Below are positions 26,296-36,281 of a DNA stretch of 64,000 nt, piece after piece. The translations under genes and the position numbers were made by a program. Origin of the DNA: Antrihabitans stalagmiti. GTDB lineage: Bacteria; Actinomycetota; Actinomycetes; Mycobacteriales; Mycobacteriaceae. The stretch lies in contig NZ_JAEMNV010000004.1 in assembly GCF_016482825.1 (NCBI RefSeq), positions 585,655-649,654 on the forward strand, written 5' to 3'. Under the pieces are notes generated by a model. The model saw only the letters and a list, made by a program, of their open reading frames with translations. It was not told the origin of the DNA and did no database searches. The stretch's first letter is position 1. The number at the start of each line of letters is the position of its first letter.

Positions 26296-27015
26296 GTGAC
26301 CCTTTCGACTCCAACACCGAAGAACGCCGAGGCGCGTGTGCTGGTCGTCGACGACGAACCGATGATCGTCGAGTTGCTGTCGGTGAGCTTGCGCTTCCAG
26401 GGCTTCGAGGTGTCGTCGGCGGCGAACGGTGCCGAGGGGCTCGACAAGGCACGGTCGTTTCGGCCCGACGCGATGATCCTCGACGTGATGATGCCGGGGA
26501 TGGACGGTTTCGGGCTGCTCCGCAGACTGCACGCCGACGGTATCGATGCTCCCGTCCTGTTCCTGACTGCGCGAGACGAACTCGACGACAAGATAACGGG
26601 ACTCACGCTCGGTGCCGACGACTACGTCACCAAGCCGTTCAGCCTCGAAGAAGTGGTCGCCAGGCTTCGAGTCATTCTGCGCAGAGCAGGCAAGGGCGCC
26701 GGGGAGGTGCGGTCGTCACGACTGACGTTCGCCGACATCGAACTGGACGACGACACCCACGAGGTGTGGAAAGACGGTGAGCCGGTTGCGCTCTCGCCGA
26801 CCGAATTCACCTTGCTGCGGTACTTCATGGTCAACGCCGGAACGGTGCTGAGCAAGCCGCGGATTCTGGATCACGTGTGGCGCTACGACTTCGGTGGCGA
26901 GGTCGGCGTCGTCGAGTCCTACGTCTCCTATCTGCGACGCAAGGTCGACACCGGCGATCGGCGGCTGATCCACACGCTCCGCGGTGTGGGTTATGTGATG
27001 CGCGAACCACGGTGA
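26296..27015 (+). CDS. phoP: OmpR-family response regulator PhoP
   Basis: A 239-residue response regulator. The receiver domain has acidic residues DDE at 19-21, phosphoacceptor Asp63 (ILDVMMPGMDGFG) and Lys113 (YVTKPF). The winged-helix domain has SPTEFTLLRYF and HVWRYDFGGEVGVVESYVSYLRRKVD. The sequence follows M. tuberculosis PhoP very closely, including LTFADIELDDDTHEVWK. PhoP controls lipid, pH and hypoxia responses in that genus. GTG 26296 has a G-rich site upstream and gives the family N-terminus. Stop overlaps the phoR GTG (GTGA). Confidence 0.92.
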   Translation: MTLSTPTPKNAEARVLVVDDEPMIVELLSVSLRFQGFEVSSAANGAEGLDKARSFRPDAMILDVMMPGMDGFGLLRRLHADGIDAPVLFLTARDELDDKITGLTLGADDYVTKPFSLEEVVARLRVILRRAGKGAGEVRSSRLTFADIELDDDTHEVWKDGEPVALSPTEFTLLRYFMVNAGTVLSKPRILDHVWRYDFGGEVGVVESYVSYLRRKVDTGDRRLIHTLRGVGYVMREPR

Positions 27016-28427
27016 GACGACTTGCCGGCATCCCGCTGCGCGTCACGCTGGTTGCCGCGCTGGTTGTCATGGCTGCGCTCGGGCTCGTTGCATCGGGAAT
27101 CGCCGTGACGTCGGCAATCGAGAACTCGCTGCTGCATCGGACCGATCAGCAACTGCGTGAAGCAGCCGACGGTTGGGCGAAGCCACGCATGATTCGAGCG
27201 TCCCCACCGGGTCCGCCCGGTATGCCAAGTCCAGGCCGGCCGCCGAGCCTGTTCTACGTACGGTTGCAGACCGCGGATCAGCGGGTGTTGACGATCAACG
27301 ACGGCCCGGTCGAACCCGCGTTGCCGGGTTCACCGACCCGAGTTCCGGTGACTGTCGGGTCCGTCGGCGACTCGTCGGTCCAGTGGCGAGTTCTCAGCAC
27401 CACGTCGCCGGAGGGGACAACCACCGTCGCGATCAAACTGGACGAAAATCAGGAGACCGTCGACCGGCTGATCGGGCTACAAGTAGGCATCGGCGCCGCG
27501 GTGTTGCTCCTGCTGGGGGTCGGCGCCTACTTCGTCATCCGGCGTAGTCTGCGTCCGCTCGTCGCTGTCGAGGGCACCGCCGCGGCCATCGCGGCAGGCG
27601 ACCTGCATCGTCGAGTGCCCGTGCAGGGCAACAACACCGAGGTGGATCGGCTGTCGGTTGCGCTGAACGGAATGCTGTCGCAGATTCAACACGCGTTTGC
27701 CGTCTCGGCCGCGTCCGAAGCTGCGGCGAAGCGCTCCGAGGAGAAGATGCGCAGATTCGTAGCCGACGCGAGTCACGAATTGCGGACGCCGCTGACGACG
27801 ATTCGCGGTTTCGCCGAACTGTTCCGTCAGGGCGCCGCCACCGACACAAAAATGTTGATGAATCGAATCGAGAGCGAATCCGCACGTATGGGTCTCCTCG
27901 TCGAGGATCTGCTGCTGCTCGCTCGTCTCGACGCGCAGCGCCCACTCGAGCGCAAGCCGGTCGACCTGCTGGCGTTGGCAAGTGACGCCGTCCACGATGC
28001 CAGGGCGGTCGCTCCGGAACGCACTATCGATCTGGTGGTACTCGACGGACCCGGGACGCCGGAAACCATCGGCGACTCGGCACGGCTACGGCAGGTGTTG
28101 TCGAACCTGGTGGGCAACGCGCTCACCCACACCCCGCCGGAAGCGACCGTCACCGTGCGGGTGACGACGACCGAGAACGACGCGATCCTGCAGGTCGCCG
28201 ACACCGGACGTGGTCTGCCCGATTCCGATGTCGACAAGGTTTTCGAGCGGTTCTATCGAACCGACTCGTCCCGAACCCGCGGTAGTGGCGGCACCGGCCT
28301 CGGTCTGTCGATCGTGGCCGCGCTGGTGGCGGCACACGGCGGCACTGTGCAGGTCGACAGTGTCGCGGGCAAAGGCGCGACTTTCACCGTCGCGCTGCCG
28401 CGTCAATCCGGGACGTTCCCGCCGTAG
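27012..28427 (+). CDS. phoR: Sensor histidine kinase PhoR
   Basis: A 471-residue sensor kinase. TM1 (about 10-33), an extracytoplasmic loop with a Pro-rich stretch ([16 protein letters not shown]), TM2 (about 157-177), HAMP, then HisKA with the phospho-histidine His255 in [11 protein letters not shown]. The ATPase domain has NLVGNALTH (N box), VADTGRGLP (G1) and [12 protein letters not shown] (G2). GTG 27012 overlaps the phoP stop. Partner of PhoP. The 3' end overlaps the convergent HIT gene by 25 nt, the same neighbour as in M. tuberculosis (Rv0759c). Confidence 0.92.
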   Translation: MRRLAGIPLRVTLVAALVVMAALGLVASGIAVTSAIENSLLHRTDQQLREAADGWAKPRMIRASPPGPPGMPSPGRPPSLFYVRLQTADQRVLTINDGPVEPALPGSPTRVPVTVGSVGDSSVQWRVLSTTSPEGTTTVAIKLDENQETVDRLIGLQVGIGAAVLLLLGVGAYFVIRRSLRPLVAVEGTAAAIAAGDLHRRVPVQGNNTEVDRLSVALNGMLSQIQHAFAVSAASEAAAKRSEEKMRRFVADASHELRTPLTTIRGFAELFRQGAATDTKMLMNRIESESARMGLLVEDLLLLARLDAQRPLERKPVDLLALASDAVHDARAVAPERTIDLVVLDGPGTPETIGDSARLRQVLSNLVGNALTHTPPEATVTVRVTTTENDAILQVADTGRGLPDSDVDKVFERFYRTDSSRTRGSGGTGLGLSIVAALVAAHGGTVQVDSVAGKGATFTVALPRQSGTFPP

Positions 28428-28828
28428 CCCAGGTCGCGAAGGGCCGCTTTGATGGTCGCCGCTGCCTCGTCGAGCGATTCGCCCGACGCTTCGGTGTCGG
28501 CACTCGAGATGTCGAAGTTGCCCATGTCGAATGCCGGGAAGACGTGCAGATGCAGGTGCGGTACTTCGAGACCGGCAATGAGGAGACCGGCGCGGGGAGC
28601 ATCCCAGCCTTTGCGAACCGCCTGCCCGATCGTCTGGGCGATGGTCGTCAGCTGCGCGAATTCGGCGGGGGAGACGTCCTGCCACTGGTCGATCTCTTTG
28701 CGTGGCACCACAAGCGTGTGGCCGGGAGTGACCGGGGCAATCGTGAGGAATGCGACGACGTCGTCGTCTTCCCAGACGAATCGTCCAGGTATGTCGCCGG
28801 CGATGATCATGGAAAAAACGGAAGGCAT
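28403..28828 (-). CDS. HIT-family nucleotide-binding protein
   Basis: A 141-residue HIT protein. The histidine triad is [23 protein letters not shown] is the other conserved strand. HIT enzymes hydrolyse or transfer nucleotidyl groups. The start is ATG 28828 ([15 protein letters not shown]), which fits the family N-terminus; the longer frame adds 22 unconserved residues. Convergent with phoR. Confidence 0.87.
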   Translation of the reverse strand: MPSVFSMIIAGDIPGRFVWEDDDVVAFLTIAPVTPGHTLVVPRKEIDQWQDVSPAEFAQLTTIAQTIGQAVRKGWDAPRAGLLIAGLEVPHLHLHVFPAFDMGNFDISSADTEASGESLDEAAATIKAALRDLGYGGNVPD

Positions 28829-28907
28829 GGGTTCGACCCTAGCGCTGCCAGGTAACTCACAGCCTCGACCCAGGATCGGCGAAGCTTGCAGCACAAGAGT
28901 TCACCTC

Positions 28908-30134
28908 ATGACCGAACCACTGACGCGGCCCGAGCGAGCTTCGACCCGCACGATCGGCGCCCCTATGCTCGACATCGTTGTGCCTGTGTACAACGAGGAG
29001 GCCGACCTCGAGCGGTGTGTGCGAAGGCTGCATCGGTATCTGAAGAGCGAAGTGCCGTACACGGCCCGCATCACCATTGCCGACAATGCGAGCACCGACG
29101 AGACGCTGTCCGTCGCCTATCGTGTCGCGTTGGAGTTGGACGGGGTCCGGGTGGTGCATCTGGATGCGAAAGGACGCGGTCGCGCCCTGCGGTCGGTGTG
29201 GACCGCATCGGACGCCGAGGTCGTCGCGTACATGGACGTCGACCTCTCGACCGACCTGAATGCGCTGATGCCGCTGGTTGCGCCGTTGGTATCCGGACAT
29301 TCGGATGTTGCGATCGGATCGCGGCTGAACAGGTCGGCGCGCGTCGTCCGCGGACCGAAGCGCGAGTTCATATCCCGCGGGTACAACCTCGTTCTTCGTG
29401 CGTCGTTGCACGCGAAGTTCTCCGATGCGCAGTGCGGCTTCAAGGCGATGCGGAGAACCGTTGCGCAGCAGTTGCTTCCGCTGGTCGAAGATGGCGAGTG
29501 GTTCTTCGACACCGAACTGCTCGTGCTTGCCGAACGTATCGGTCTGCGGATCCACGAGGTGCCTGTCGATTGGGTCGACGATCCGGATTCGCGCGTCGAC
29601 ATCACCGACACCATCCGCAAGGATCTGCTCGGCGTCGCTCGGTTGAGTCGGGCGCTGTTCGTTGGAACGCTTCCGGTGAACGAACTGCGCCGCAGCCTCG
29701 GTCGTGAGCCGCTGGTGCAGGGCGTGCCGAGAGGGATGGTCGGGCAGCTCGTGCGATTCGGAATCGTCGGTGTGGCAAGCACTCTCGCCTACGCGCTGCT
29801 GTACCTCCTGCTGCATCCTGCCATGGGTGCTCAGGCTGCCAATTTCACCGCATTGCTCGTGACCGCGATCGGAAACACGGCAGCCAACCGCGCGTTCACG
29901 TTCGGCGTCCGCGGGTCGGGCGGCGCAGCCAAGCAGCAGATGCAGGGCCTCGTCGTCTTCTGTCTCGCGCTCGCCCTGACGAGTGGCTCGCTGTTCGTGC
30001 TGCACCAATGGGTCCCTGCTGCAAGCAGACACGTGGACTTGGCCGTGTTGGTAGCGGCAAATCTGGCCGCGACCGTGGTGCGGTTCGTCGGGCTGCGGTG
30101 GGTGTTCCGCACGGGCGTCGAGCAGGTTCGATGA
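28908..30134 (+). CDS. GT2 glycosyltransferase fused to a GtrA-like membrane domain
   Basis: A 408-residue fusion. The first 270 residues are a dolichyl-phosphate-sugar-synthase-like GT2 domain: LDIVVPVYNEEADLERC at 21-37, the metal-binding MDVDLSTD with D110/D112, and SDAQCGFKAMRR. After about residue 280 come four transmembrane helices of a GtrA-like domain (LVRFGIVGVASTLAYALLYL and NLAATVVRFVGLRWVF). It probably makes and flips a polyprenyl-phosphate sugar. The downstream gene overlaps its stop (ATGA), so the two act together; the sugar is unknown. Confidence 0.85.
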   Translation: MTEPLTRPERASTRTIGAPMLDIVVPVYNEEADLERCVRRLHRYLKSEVPYTARITIADNASTDETLSVAYRVALELDGVRVVHLDAKGRGRALRSVWTASDAEVVAYMDVDLSTDLNALMPLVAPLVSGHSDVAIGSRLNRSARVVRGPKREFISRGYNLVLRASLHAKFSDAQCGFKAMRRTVAQQLLPLVEDGEWFFDTELLVLAERIGLRIHEVPVDWVDDPDSRVDITDTIRKDLLGVARLSRALFVGTLPVNELRRSLGREPLVQGVPRGMVGQLVRFGIVGVASTLAYALLYLLLHPAMGAQAANFTALLVTAIGNTAANRAFTFGVRGSGGAAKQQMQGLVVFCLALALTSGSLFVLHQWVPAASRHVDLAVLVAANLAATVVRFVGLRWVFRTGVEQVR

Positions 30135-32104
30135 CGACGAGCGTTGCATCTTCGCCGACGAATGTTGGAAAGCGCTGGGAGCGTTGGGCGCTCGCTGCAC
30201 TGCTGTTGGCCACCCTGATCGCCTACGTATGGGGACTCGGCGCTGCAGGCTGGGCGAACTCCTTCTATTCCGCTGCGGCGCAAGCAGGCTCGGTGTCGTG
30301 GAAAGCATTTCTGTTCGGTTCGTCGGATGCGGCGAACTCGATCACCGTCGACAAACCGCCTGCGTCGCTGTGGTTGATGGCGTTGTCGATCCGCATCTTC
30401 GGGTTGAGTAGCTGGTCGATCCTGGTGCCGCAGGCCCTTCTCGGCGTCGCCTCGGTCGCGCTGTTGTGGGCGACCGTGCGCAAGTATTTCGGCGCTGCGG
30501 CAGGCCTGCTTGCCGGGTTGGTACTTGCCGTGACGCCGGTTGCCGTGCTGATGTTCCGCTTCAACAATCCCGATGCGCTGCTGGTGTTCCTGATGATCGC
30601 AGCGGTGTGGGCATTGCTGCGTGGGGTCGAAGACGGCAGGATGCGGTGGCTCGTTGCGACGGGAGTGTTGGTCGGCCTCGGCTTTTTGACGAAGCAGTTG
30701 GCGGTGATGTTGGTGGTACCGCCACTTGCGTTGACGTACTTGCTCGCAGGGCCACCGAGGCTCGGTAAGCGGATCGTTCAATTGCTCGCTGCAGGTGCGG
30801 CTTTGGTCGCAACAGCCGGATCGTGGTTGCTGCTCGTCGAACTGTGGCCCGCCTCGTCGCGGCCGTGGATCGGTGGCTCGCAGAACAATTCGATCGTCGA
30901 GCTGACGCTCGGCTACAACGGTCTCGGCCGGATCGACGGCAACGAGCGCGGCAGCGTCGGCGGCGGCCCGGTCGGCGGCCAGTTCGCCGAAGAATTCGCC
31001 GAACACGGTGGCGGCAAGATGTGGGGATCGTCCGGGTTGACTCGGATGTTCGATCCCGCTCAGGGTGGACAGATCGCCTGGTTGCTCCCCGCCGCCCTAC
31101 TGCTACTAGTCGTGGGAATTGCACTGCGGGGCAGAGCAGCTCGGATGGATCCGCAGCGCGCGTCGTTCATCGTCTGGGGTGGCTGGCTTGTGGTGACGGG
31201 TGGTGTCTTCAGCTATATGGCAGGAATCTTCCACTCGTACTACACGGTTGCGCTTGCACCTGCGGTTGCCGCCCTGGTCGGGTCGGGAGCGGTGGTTGCC
31301 TGGCGAAGTCATGAAAAGATCTGGGTACGAACAGCTCTCGGAATCGTGGTCGTGGCTACGGCGGTCACGGCCTGGATCTTGCTCGGCCGTACCGAGGACT
31401 TCGTGCCGTGGCTGCGTTGGGCGATTGCCGCCACTGCGATTGTTGCGACCGTCGCGCTGCTGGTACCGATCGCGCTGTCACGACGTTTTGCGGTCGTAGG
31501 CGTGGTCGCAGCGTTGTTCGTCGCGCTTGCGGGTCCGGCAGCGTATGCGGCGGAGACGATATCGCGGCCGAGGGTGGGTTCGCTGGTATCCGCGGGCCCG
31601 ACACCGAGTGGGGGCGACATGTTCGGTGGCCGCCATCGTGGTCAGGGGCAGGGCGACGCGGGGCAACTCGGCGGCGGGATACCCGAATGGCTGGCCAATG
31701 CTGTCGAGGCGATGGGAGGCGGTCCTGGCGGTGGTCTGTTGAAGGGCAGCACGCCCGGCCCCGAGGTGGTCGAACTGCTTGAACGCGGAGCGGAGTCCTA
31801 CACCTGGATGGCAGCGACCATCGGTGCCAACAGTGCCGCGGGATATCAACTGGCAACGGGCTTTCCCGTCATGCCGATCGGTGGTTTCAACGGGACGGAT
31901 CCTTCGCCGACCTTGCAGCAGTTCGAGCGGGACGTGACCGACGGGAAAGTGCACTACTTCATCGCGAGCGGCATGGAGAGAATGCGTGGGTCGGGGTCCG
32001 GCGGATCGGCGCTGATCTCGGACTGGGTCGAGTCGAACTTCGCCTCGGCACAGGTGGACGGCGTGACCGTCTACGACCTGACCAAGCCCAAAGCGGGCAG
32101 CTGA
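30131..32104 (+). CDS. GT39/ArnT-like membrane glycosyltransferase
   Basis: A 657-residue polytopic membrane protein. It has the N-terminal extracytoplasmic acidic loop of GT39/83 enzymes (NSFYSAAAQAG), DKPPASLWLMALSIRIFG (the conserved DKPP motif for the lipid-sugar donor), and about ten helices. A Gly-rich linker and an extracytoplasmic C-terminal domain follow from about residue 495, with YTWMAATIGANSAAGYQLATG. The architecture matches the YkcB group, which in Bacillus pairs with a GT2/GtrA partner (YkcC). It should transfer a sugar from a polyprenyl-phosphate donor to an envelope acceptor. ATG 30131 overlaps the upstream stop. Confidence 0.85.
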   Translation: MTTSVASSPTNVGKRWERWALAALLLATLIAYVWGLGAAGWANSFYSAAAQAGSVSWKAFLFGSSDAANSITVDKPPASLWLMALSIRIFGLSSWSILVPQALLGVASVALLWATVRKYFGAAAGLLAGLVLAVTPVAVLMFRFNNPDALLVFLMIAAVWALLRGVEDGRMRWLVATGVLVGLGFLTKQLAVMLVVPPLALTYLLAGPPRLGKRIVQLLAAGAALVATAGSWLLLVELWPASSRPWIGGSQNNSIVELTLGYNGLGRIDGNERGSVGGGPVGGQFAEEFAEHGGGKMWGSSGLTRMFDPAQGGQIAWLLPAALLLLVVGIALRGRAARMDPQRASFIVWGGWLVVTGGVFSYMAGIFHSYYTVALAPAVAALVGSGAVVAWRSHEKIWVRTALGIVVVATAVTAWILLGRTEDFVPWLRWAIAATAIVATVALLVPIALSRRFAVVGVVAALFVALAGPAAYAAETISRPRVGSLVSAGPTPSGGDMFGGRHRGQGQGDAGQLGGGIPEWLANAVEAMGGGPGGGLLKGSTPGPEVVELLERGAESYTWMAATIGANSAAGYQLATGFPVMPIGGFNGTDPSPTLQQFERDVTDGKVHYFIASGMERMRGSGSGGSALISDWVESNFASAQVDGVTVYDLTKPKAGS

Positions 32105-32155
32105 CGATCCGAGCGTTTCGACGCACCGGGTGCGCGCAGATTAGGCTGACTGATC

Positions 32156-33409
32156 GTGCGCGTACTCGTCATCGGCTCCGGAGCTCGTGAACATGCCTTG
32201 GCACTTGCCCTCGGGCGCGACCCTGGTGTGTCCGAGGTCCACTGTGCACCCGGCAACGCTGGTATCGCGTCTGCTGCGACCCTGCATCAGGTGAACGCGT
32301 CGTCCGCGGAGGACGTGGTTGCGCTGGCAACGAAGATCGCTGCGGACCTCGTCGTCATCGGTCCCGAGGTTCCCCTCGTGCTCGGCGTTGCGGATGCCGT
32401 CCGTGCTGCTGGTATTGCAACCTTCGGACCATCGGCAGCGGCCGCTCGTATCGAAGGGTCGAAGGCCTTTGCCAAGGACGTGATGGCCGCGGCCGGCGTG
32501 CGGACCGCCCTCAGCGAGATCGTCGACACCCCGGCGGAGCTCGACGCTGCCCTCGACCGGTTCGGGCCGACGTGGGTCGTGAAGGACGACGGCCTCGCCG
32601 CTGGCAAGGGTGTCGTCGTCACCGCCGACCGCCGCGCCGCACGGGATCACGCCGCCGAACTCCTCGAGCGTGGGCATCCAGTACTGCTCGAATCGTTTCT
32701 GTCCGGCCCCGAGGTGTCGCTGTTCTGCCTGGTCGACGGGGAGACCGTCGTCCCGCTGCTACCCGCGCAAGACCACAAACGCGTCGGCGACGGCGATACC
32801 GGGCCCAACACCGGCGGTATGGGCGCCTACACACCCTTGCCGTGGTTGCCCGCAGCGATGGTCACTCGCATCGTCGACGAGGTCGCCCGTCCGGTCGCCT
32901 CGGAAATGGTGCGGCGCGGCTGCCCGTTCTCCGGGCTGCTCTACGCGGGTCTTGCGATCGATTCCGAAGGCCCGACGGTGATCGAATTCAATTGCCGTTT
33001 CGGCGATCCGGAAACGCAGGCCGTGCTGGCACTGCTGGAAAGTCCGCTCGGTGAGTTGCTGAAGGCGACAGCGACGGGAACGTTGGAGGCTGTCGGTCCG
33101 CTCCAGTGGCGTGCCGGCGCCGCAGTGACGGTTGTGCTTGCGGCGGAGAACTACCCGGGGCGCCCACGCTCCGGCGACGTGATCACCGGCGCCGACGGCG
33201 ACGAGGTGCTGCATGCAGGCACTGCCAAGCGGGACGACGGTGCGTTGATTTCGTCGGGTGGCCGGGTGCTCAGTGTTGTCGGTGTCGGGACCGACCTTGC
33301 AGGCGCGCGCGCGGATGCTTACGAGACGTTGGCAGCCATCAAGCTGGCGGGCGGGCATTTTCGCACCGACATCGGCTTGGCTGCCGTCGAGGGTCGCATC
33401 AGCATCTGA
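32156..33409 (+). CDS. purD: Phosphoribosylamine-glycine ligase
   Basis: A 417-residue GAR synthetase, step 2 of purine synthesis. It has [31 protein letters not shown], the ATP-grasp segment [37 protein letters not shown] and [17 protein letters not shown] (metal binding). GTG 32156 is the start. First of the purine genes in the window. Confidence 0.96.
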   Translation: MRVLVIGSGAREHALALALGRDPGVSEVHCAPGNAGIASAATLHQVNASSAEDVVALATKIAADLVVIGPEVPLVLGVADAVRAAGIATFGPSAAAARIEGSKAFAKDVMAAAGVRTALSEIVDTPAELDAALDRFGPTWVVKDDGLAAGKGVVVTADRRAARDHAAELLERGHPVLLESFLSGPEVSLFCLVDGETVVPLLPAQDHKRVGDGDTGPNTGGMGAYTPLPWLPAAMVTRIVDEVARPVASEMVRRGCPFSGLLYAGLAIDSEGPTVIEFNCRFGDPETQAVLALLESPLGELLKATATGTLEAVGPLQWRAGAAVTVVLAAENYPGRPRSGDVITGADGDEVLHAGTAKRDDGALISSGGRVLSVVGVGTDLAGARADAYETLAAIKLAGGHFRTDIGLAAVEGRISI

Positions 33410-33474
33410 TCCGTGGCGTGGGTGGTCCATTCACGCCGTCCAGCGAGGTCAGGGTGCCCCTGACGCCGTACCTG

Positions 33475-34251
33475 CTAGCCGACCCGCATGCCGTGCAAGG
33501 CCAACCAGCGCTGCGGGTCGACGTGTTGGCCTTCCATGATCACTTCGAAGTGCAGGTGCGGCCCGGTCGAATCGCCGCGGTTGCCCATACGCGCGATCTG
33601 CATTCCGGCGGGCACCCGCTCGCCGACGGAGACGAAGAAGTCGTACAGGTGGCCGTAGACGGTGACGGCACCGTCGTCGTGGCGAATGCGCACCCACAGC
33701 CCGAATCCGGCTGCCGGACCTGCGTCGATGACGGTTCCGTTGGAGACCGAGTAGATCGGTGTGCCGATCGGTCCGGCGATGTCTATGCCTGCGTGCATGG
33801 CGCCCCAGCGCGCGCCGAATCCCGATGTGAACACCCCACGCGCAGGCAGTGTGTAGCCGCCGACGCCGGGTAGTACCGAACCGGTTCCGCCCGAACCGGA
33901 CATCCACGGCTGGTATTCGCCTGCAACCGCAGCAGCTGCTTCACGCTTGGCTCGTTCGAGCGTTGCCGCCGCTGCGATCGCAACTACCTTCTGCTCGCGG
34001 ATCCGTTCGCCCTTCGCGATCTGCTTCAGATACGACAGGTCGGAGCCCGGTGTGGATAGCAATTCGATGTCGTGATCGAGGTCGAGTGGTTCGACCTCGG
34101 CACTGCGCGCAAACACCGCTGGTGCCACATCGGGTGAGTTCGTAGTGCGCGGGGTGACGTCGAGATGGGACGTATCGGACGCGACGAATAGTGCCGCGGC
34201 AGCCAATACCACGACAAGCGCGCGGGTTCGGCCTACCAAGCCCAGCAACAA
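33475..34251 (-). CDS. M23 family metallopeptidase
   Basis: About 258 residues from the start chosen. An N-terminal transmembrane/signal segment (ALVVVLAAAALFVAS) and a helical linker (IAKGERIREQKVVAIAAAATLERAKREA) precede the M23 lysostaphin-like domain: FTSGFGARWGAMHAGIDIAG (metal ligands H and D), VRIRHDDGAVTVYGHL and STGPHLHFEV (the HxH motif). It should cleave peptidoglycan cross-bridges outside the membrane. The start is uncertain: TTG 34251 was picked because it just precedes the hydrophobic segment. The frame stays open past the divergent aminotransferase start, which argues against longer forms. Confidence 0.82.
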   Translation of the reverse strand: MLLGLVGRTRALVVVLAAAALFVASDTSHLDVTPRTTNSPDVAPAVFARSAEVEPLDLDHDIELLSTPGSDLSYLKQIAKGERIREQKVVAIAAAATLERAKREAAAAVAGEYQPWMSGSGGTGSVLPGVGGYTLPARGVFTSGFGARWGAMHAGIDIAGPIGTPIYSVSNGTVIDAGPAAGFGLWVRIRHDDGAVTVYGHLYDFFVSVGERVPAGMQIARMGNRGDSTGPHLHFEVIMEGQHVDPQRWLALHGMRVG

Positions 34252-34395
34252 TCGTCCTTCGGTCGTACGTGTTCGCGCGTCCGAGCGGCAGCAGCCGGCA
34301 CGGGCACCTGCAGCCGACCATAACAGTCGCGAAATACCCGAAGAGAGGTTCGGTCCAAGTCGATACCGGGTTGTAGTGCAACGCCAGCTAGCGTC

Positions 34396-35553
34396 GTGGA
34401 GGTGCGCTCCGAATCGCTGCGGTCCCAAGTCGAACCGTTTCACGTCATGGATGTCTTGAAGGCCGCGACCGAACGGGCTCGAACCCACGGCGATGTGCTC
34501 TCCCTTGCCGCGGGACAACCGTCGACATCGGCTCCAGCGCCGGTGTTGCGCGCGACTCGCGCAGCGTTGGACGCCGAGTTGCTCGGCTACACCGAGACAT
34601 TCGGGATCGAGCCGCTACGGTCCGCCATTGCCGCGCATCATCGTCAGGTGTCCGGCATCACCGTCGACGCCGAGGATGTCGTGGTGACAACAGGATCGTC
34701 GGGCGCATTCACGCTGATCTTCCTCGCTGCCTTCGACCTCGGTGACACCGTCGTCGTCGCCCGTCCCGGTTACCCCGCCTATCGGAATACCCTTGCCGCA
34801 CTTGGCTGTCGAGTCGTCGAACTCGACTGCGGACCCGAAGTCAGATTTCAGCCGACAGTGGCCATGCTGGAGGCGCTCCCGTCGCCGCCCGCCGGCCTGA
34901 TCGTCGCGAGTCCCGCGAATCCGACCGGCACCGTGATCGATCCGCTCGAGCTCGCTCGGATCGCCCGCTGGTGCGACGAGCACGGCACCCTGCTGATCTC
35001 CGACGAGATCTACCACGGCATCACCTACGGCGACGACGTGACGACGTCGTCGGCGTGGGAGACCTCGCGCGAATCGGTGGTTATCGGATCGGTGTCGAAG
35101 TACTTCTCGATGACCGGCTGGCGGCTCGGCTGGATGTTGGTGCCGCCCGGTCTGCGGCGTGCGTTGCAGCGGTTGGCGTCGAACATGACCGTCTGTCCGC
35201 CCGCGATATCGCAGTACGCCGCGATACCTGCCTTCACTGCAGAATCGAAGGCAGAGTTGGACTCCCACGTGCAGCGGTACAGCGTCAACCGTGAGCTCCT
35301 CCTGACCGGATTGCCTCAGCTCGGCATCACCGAACTGGCACCGGCAGACGGCGCGTTCTACGTCTACGCCCACATCGGCCATCTCACCGACGATTCGACG
35401 ACGTGGTGTCGTGACGTGCTCGCCGAAACCGGCGTTGCGCTCGCGCCCGGCGTCGACTTCGACACGGCGAGAGGTACTCGTACCGTTCGGTTTTCGTTTG
35501 CAGGCGCGACGGCGGAGATAGCGGAAGCGTTGCAGCGGTTGCAGAGCCTGTAG
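34396..35553 (+). CDS. Class I/II PLP-dependent aminotransferase
   Basis: A 385-residue fold-type I aminotransferase. Evidence: LAAGQPSTSAPAPVL, TTGSSGAFTLIFLAAFD, ASPANPTGTVI, LLISDEIYHGITYG and SVSKYFSMTGWRLGWM with the PLP-binding lysine. The C-terminal RFSFAGATAEIAEAL contains the substrate carboxylate-binding Arg region. GTG 34396 (or GTG 34402) is the start. Substrate cannot be read from sequence; aspartate/alanine-type enzymes are closest in motif. Confidence 0.87.
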   Translation: MEVRSESLRSQVEPFHVMDVLKAATERARTHGDVLSLAAGQPSTSAPAPVLRATRAALDAELLGYTETFGIEPLRSAIAAHHRQVSGITVDAEDVVVTTGSSGAFTLIFLAAFDLGDTVVVARPGYPAYRNTLAALGCRVVELDCGPEVRFQPTVAMLEALPSPPAGLIVASPANPTGTVIDPLELARIARWCDEHGTLLISDEIYHGITYGDDVTTSSAWETSRESVVIGSVSKYFSMTGWRLGWMLVPPGLRRALQRLASNMTVCPPAISQYAAIPAFTAESKAELDSHVQRYSVNRELLLTGLPQLGITELAPADGAFYVYAHIGHLTDDSTTWCRDVLAETGVALAPGVDFDTARGTRTVRFSFAGATAEIAEALQRLQSL

Positions 35554-35558
35554 AAACG

Positions 35559-35618
35559 CAGAACGCGTTCCAGTCGGCCTTGCTCATTTCGTATGGATGG
35601 AACGTGCCGTGCTGGCAC
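35559..35618. promoter_or_regulatory. Two palindromes ahead of a TetR regulator gene
   Basis: CAGAACGCGTTCCA (35559-35572) contains the perfect palindrome GAACGCGTTC and is one base off the KstR consensus. A second inverted repeat, GTGCC-GTGCT-GGCAC, is at 35604-35618, 10 nt before the TetR GTG. Either may be the regulator's own operator. Confidence 0.45.
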
Positions 35619-35627
35619 CATAGCCAG

Positions 35628-36239
35628 GTGACCACAGCGACGACACCCAAAGGCGAACGTCGTCGCCAGGCGCTGGTCGCAGCCGCTGCTGAGCTTTTGC
35701 TCGAGGGTGGTTTCGATGCGGTCAGGCACCGATCGGTAGCCACGCGCGCCGACCTCCCGCTCGCATCGACGACGTACTACTTCGCATCGCTCGAAGACCT
35801 CATCGCGCGGGCGGTGGAACACACCGGAAGCGCGGAGCTGTCGCTGATGCGCGACCGAGTCGCCGAGGTTTCCCATCGGCGCAGGGGAGCGGAGTCGACC
35901 GTCGATCTGATCGTGGACCTGCTCGTCGGCCCGGAGGGACCTGATCCGAGCGCGCGCGAACAATTGATCGTTCGCTACGAACGGTCCGTGGCGTCGGCAC
36001 GTCATCCCGAGCTGCGCGATGTTCAGGTTCGGCTGCGTGCGCAACTCGACGATCTGCTCGCCGACGTCCTTCGTCGGTCCGGCCGTGCGTGTCGTCAGGA
36101 ACAGTTGCGGCGTCTGGTCGCCATCGTCGACGGCGCTGTTGTGTGTGCATTGAGCGAACTCGACCCGGACCCCCGTGTGATGGCTCGGAGCGCGCTCCTC
36201 GAAGTGATCGATATCGTCGCGCCGCCTTTACAGCGGTAG
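35628..36239 (+). CDS. TetR-family transcriptional regulator
   Basis: A 203-residue TetR regulator. The N-terminal HTH covers about 8-53: RRQALVAAAAELLLEGGFDAVRHRSVATRADLPLASTTYYFAS, whose last part is the recognition helix. A helical ligand/dimer domain follows. GTG 35628 starts the protein just after a palindrome. It precedes purB, as a TetR-type gene (Rv0775 position) does in M. tuberculosis; its ligand is unknown. Confidence 0.85.
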   Translation: MTTATTPKGERRRQALVAAAAELLLEGGFDAVRHRSVATRADLPLASTTYYFASLEDLIARAVEHTGSAELSLMRDRVAEVSHRRRGAESTVDLIVDLLVGPEGPDPSAREQLIVRYERSVASARHPELRDVQVRLRAQLDDLLADVLRRSGRACRQEQLRRLVAIVDGAVVCALSELDPDPRVMARSALLEVIDIVAPPLQR

Positions 36240-36281
36240 AGCGCGTCGAGGGTCGGCCGCGAGTCCGTAGACTGGCCTTTC

